DNA of 61,550 nt. Origin: Bacteroidales bacterium (GTDB lineage: Bacteria; Bacteroidota; Bacteroidia; Bacteroidales; F082). Numbering within the stretch: the first letter of the stretch is position 1; each line of letters starts with the position of its first letter. Location of the stretch: positions 1 to 61,550 of the forward strand of contig JAILDR010000003.1 of NCBI GenBank assembly GCA_024689285.1, read 5' to 3'. The position numbers were made by a program, and so were the translations under genes. The notes under the pieces are model-generated. The model was not told the DNA's origin. It saw only the letters and a program-made list of their open reading frames with translations, and did not search any database. Below are positions 60,675 through 61,550 of this stretch, piece after piece.

Positions 60675-61262
60675 ATGTCCAACATAGTGAAAAGCGACAA
60701 AGAATTGATTGAACACTACCAGAATGGCGATGTTCATAGTTTTGAATTATTGATTGGCAGATACCAAAAACAAGTTTATTCCTATATTTTTACGCTTGTG
60801 AAAGACAAGCAGTTGGCTGACGATGTCTTCCAGGATACCTTCGTCAAGGTAATCCAGACCATCAAGTCAAAGTCCTATAAGGACGACGGCCGTTTTCTAC
60901 AGTTCGCGATGCGCATCGCCCACAACCTCGTCATCGACCATTTCCGCAAGGAGAGCCGCATCCCCACTGTGGAGTCGTCAAGCGAGGACTACAACTATAT
61001 CGACAACGTGCCGATTACCGACCATTCCGTCGAGCAAGGCATGATTGTGGACCAGGTGTATTCAGACCTTCACAGGATGATCACCTTCCTGCCCGACGAG
61101 CAACGCGAAGTGCTCTGCATGCGCATCTTTGACGACTTGAGCTTCAAGGACATCGCCGACATCACCAATGTGAGCATCAACACCGCCTTGGGACGTATGC
61201 GCTACGCCTTGATTAACTTGCGTAAAATGATGGTTGCCAATAATATGACGCTGACGTATTGA
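60675..61262 (+). CDS. ECF-type RNA polymerase sigma factor
   Basis: A 195-residue sigma-70 family factor. Region 2 has YQKQVYSYIFTLVKDKQLAD and DVFQDTFVKV, then FLQFAMRIAHNLVIDHFRK for promoter melting. Region 4 has LPDEQREVLCMRIFDDLSFK and ADITNVSINTALGRMRYAL for -35 recognition. No region 3 is present. ATG 60675 is supported by the strong purine-rich ribosome site; the longer frame starts from TTG 60648. It is followed after a hairpin-forming repeat by a partner gene cut by the window edge. Bacteroidota factors of this form are housekeeping-like or regulate the envelope; the regulon is unknown. Confidence 0.92.
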   Translation: MSNIVKSDKELIEHYQNGDVHSFELLIGRYQKQVYSYIFTLVKDKQLADDVFQDTFVKVIQTIKSKSYKDDGRFLQFAMRIAHNLVIDHFRKESRIPTVESSSEDYNYIDNVPITDHSVEQGMIVDQVYSDLHRMITFLPDEQREVLCMRIFDDLSFKDIADITNVSINTALGRMRYALINLRKMMVANNMTLTY

Positions 61263-61275
61263 GTCGCGTTCATTA

Positions 61276-61336
61276 AACTACGGATTGCACGGATGAAACG
61301 GATTTGTTTTCCGTATAATCCGTGAAATCCGTAGTT
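61276..61336. repeat. imperfect inverted repeat between the sigma factor and its partner
   Basis: Arms at 61276-61294 and 61318-61336 are 19 bases long with one mismatch and contain AACTACGGATT. An inner ACGGA/TCCGT stem (61298-61314) extends the structure. ACGGAT-type units repeat inside. It resembles dispersed intergenic 'ATCCGT' elements of many bacteria. Confidence 0.75.
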
Positions 61337-61407
61337 GTAAAAAAATAATTCTCCATATAAAATAATTTCGTAGTGGTCGCGTTTTAAGGTAAAGTCTAAC
61401 CTAAAAA

Positions 61408-61550
61408 ATGCCTATGACAAATAGTTACACCTCTTATCCCTCATCCGTTGAAGACGCAGTGTTGGTATCACAAATCAAGGAGGTTTTCCGTAGGGAGAGC
61501 GAGCAACAGCAACCCAGCCGCAACGTATTGCGCTACCTGTTCGACTACGC
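61408..61550 (+). CDS. partial gene following the sigma factor
   Basis: A frame starting MPMTNSYTSYPSSVEDAVLV runs off the window edge, so only about 47 residues are visible. It may start at ATG 61408 or 61414. Small soluble proteins of this type follow ECF genes in Bacteroidales and could be anti-sigma or regulatory partners, but no domain is recognised in this fragment. Confidence 0.6.
   Translation, partial: MPMTNSYTSYPSSVEDAVLVSQIKEVFRRESEQQQPSRNVLRYLFDY

Overview
The window looks like chromosomal DNA from a member of the Bacteroidota, most likely Bacteroidales. Four large secreted proteins end in type IX secretion (T9SS) type-A sorting domains, and there is a GldI-like FKBP lipoprotein gene. 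Many genes are preceded by the Bacteroidota -7 element TAnnTTTG, and Shine-Dalgarno sites are mostly absent. Other genes typical of the phylum are the fused NfnA/NfnB oxidoreductase, a K+-dependent type membrane pyrophosphatase and an M49 dipeptidyl peptidase III lipoprotein. At least five extracytoplasmic peptidase families (C10, M13, S9, M49 and a peptidase-like esterase) and no polysaccharide-utilisation locus suggest a peptide-using lifestyle; that is inference.

Layout. 0.2-5.8 kb: a small HTH regulator, then a tight operon of nrnA plus four FKBP-type lipoproteins carrying about nine FKBP-like modules. 5.9-11.6 kb (minus): a tripartite RND efflux operon with a small PII-like protein at its end. 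11.8-13.6 kb: a LytS/LytTR two-component pair divergent from the efflux operon. 13.6-19.6 kb (minus): dnaX, an M13 peptidase, a PlsC-like acyltransferase and an unknown membrane protein, nearly abutting. 19.7-24.9 kb (plus): polysaccharide deacetylase-like protein, FemAB/GNAT-like protein, upp, a sodium symporter and a helix-hairpin-helix protein. 24.9-26.4 kb: an eroded stretch with two defence- or mobility-type gene remnants, a broken zinc-ribbon gene, a perfect 20-bp palindrome and two arrays of 11-bp repeats. 26.5-38.5 kb: a secreted protein of a family often mislabelled asparagine synthetase B, then four tandem C10 (streptopain/interpain-like) T9SS proteases. 38.6-42.1 kb (minus): folA, thyA, a cluster of palindromic repeats, a nucleoside transporter and a bifunctional nuclease. 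42.4-47.2 kb: membrane pyrophosphatase and NfnAB fusion. 47.4-51.5 kb: a small unknown protein, a MORN-type protein, a TonB-dependent receptor and a DUF1207-like barrel. 51.5-55.3 kb (minus): S9 peptidase and pyrG. 55.8-60.5 kb: efp, lpxD, an esterase and dipeptidyl peptidase III. 60.7 kb to the end: an ECF-type sigma factor and the start of its partner gene.

The least explained signals are: (1) arrays with an 11-bp period and drifting sequence in four intergenic gaps, the longest about 15 units; (2) the expansion of FKBP lipoproteins in which only one module looks catalytically canonical; (3) the four-gene C10 protease array; (4) a small zinc-ribbon reading frame broken exactly at the centre of a perfect palindrome; (5) an orphan signal-peptide ORF behind a strong terminator. 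No rRNA, tRNA, CRISPR array or intact insertion sequence was recognised.
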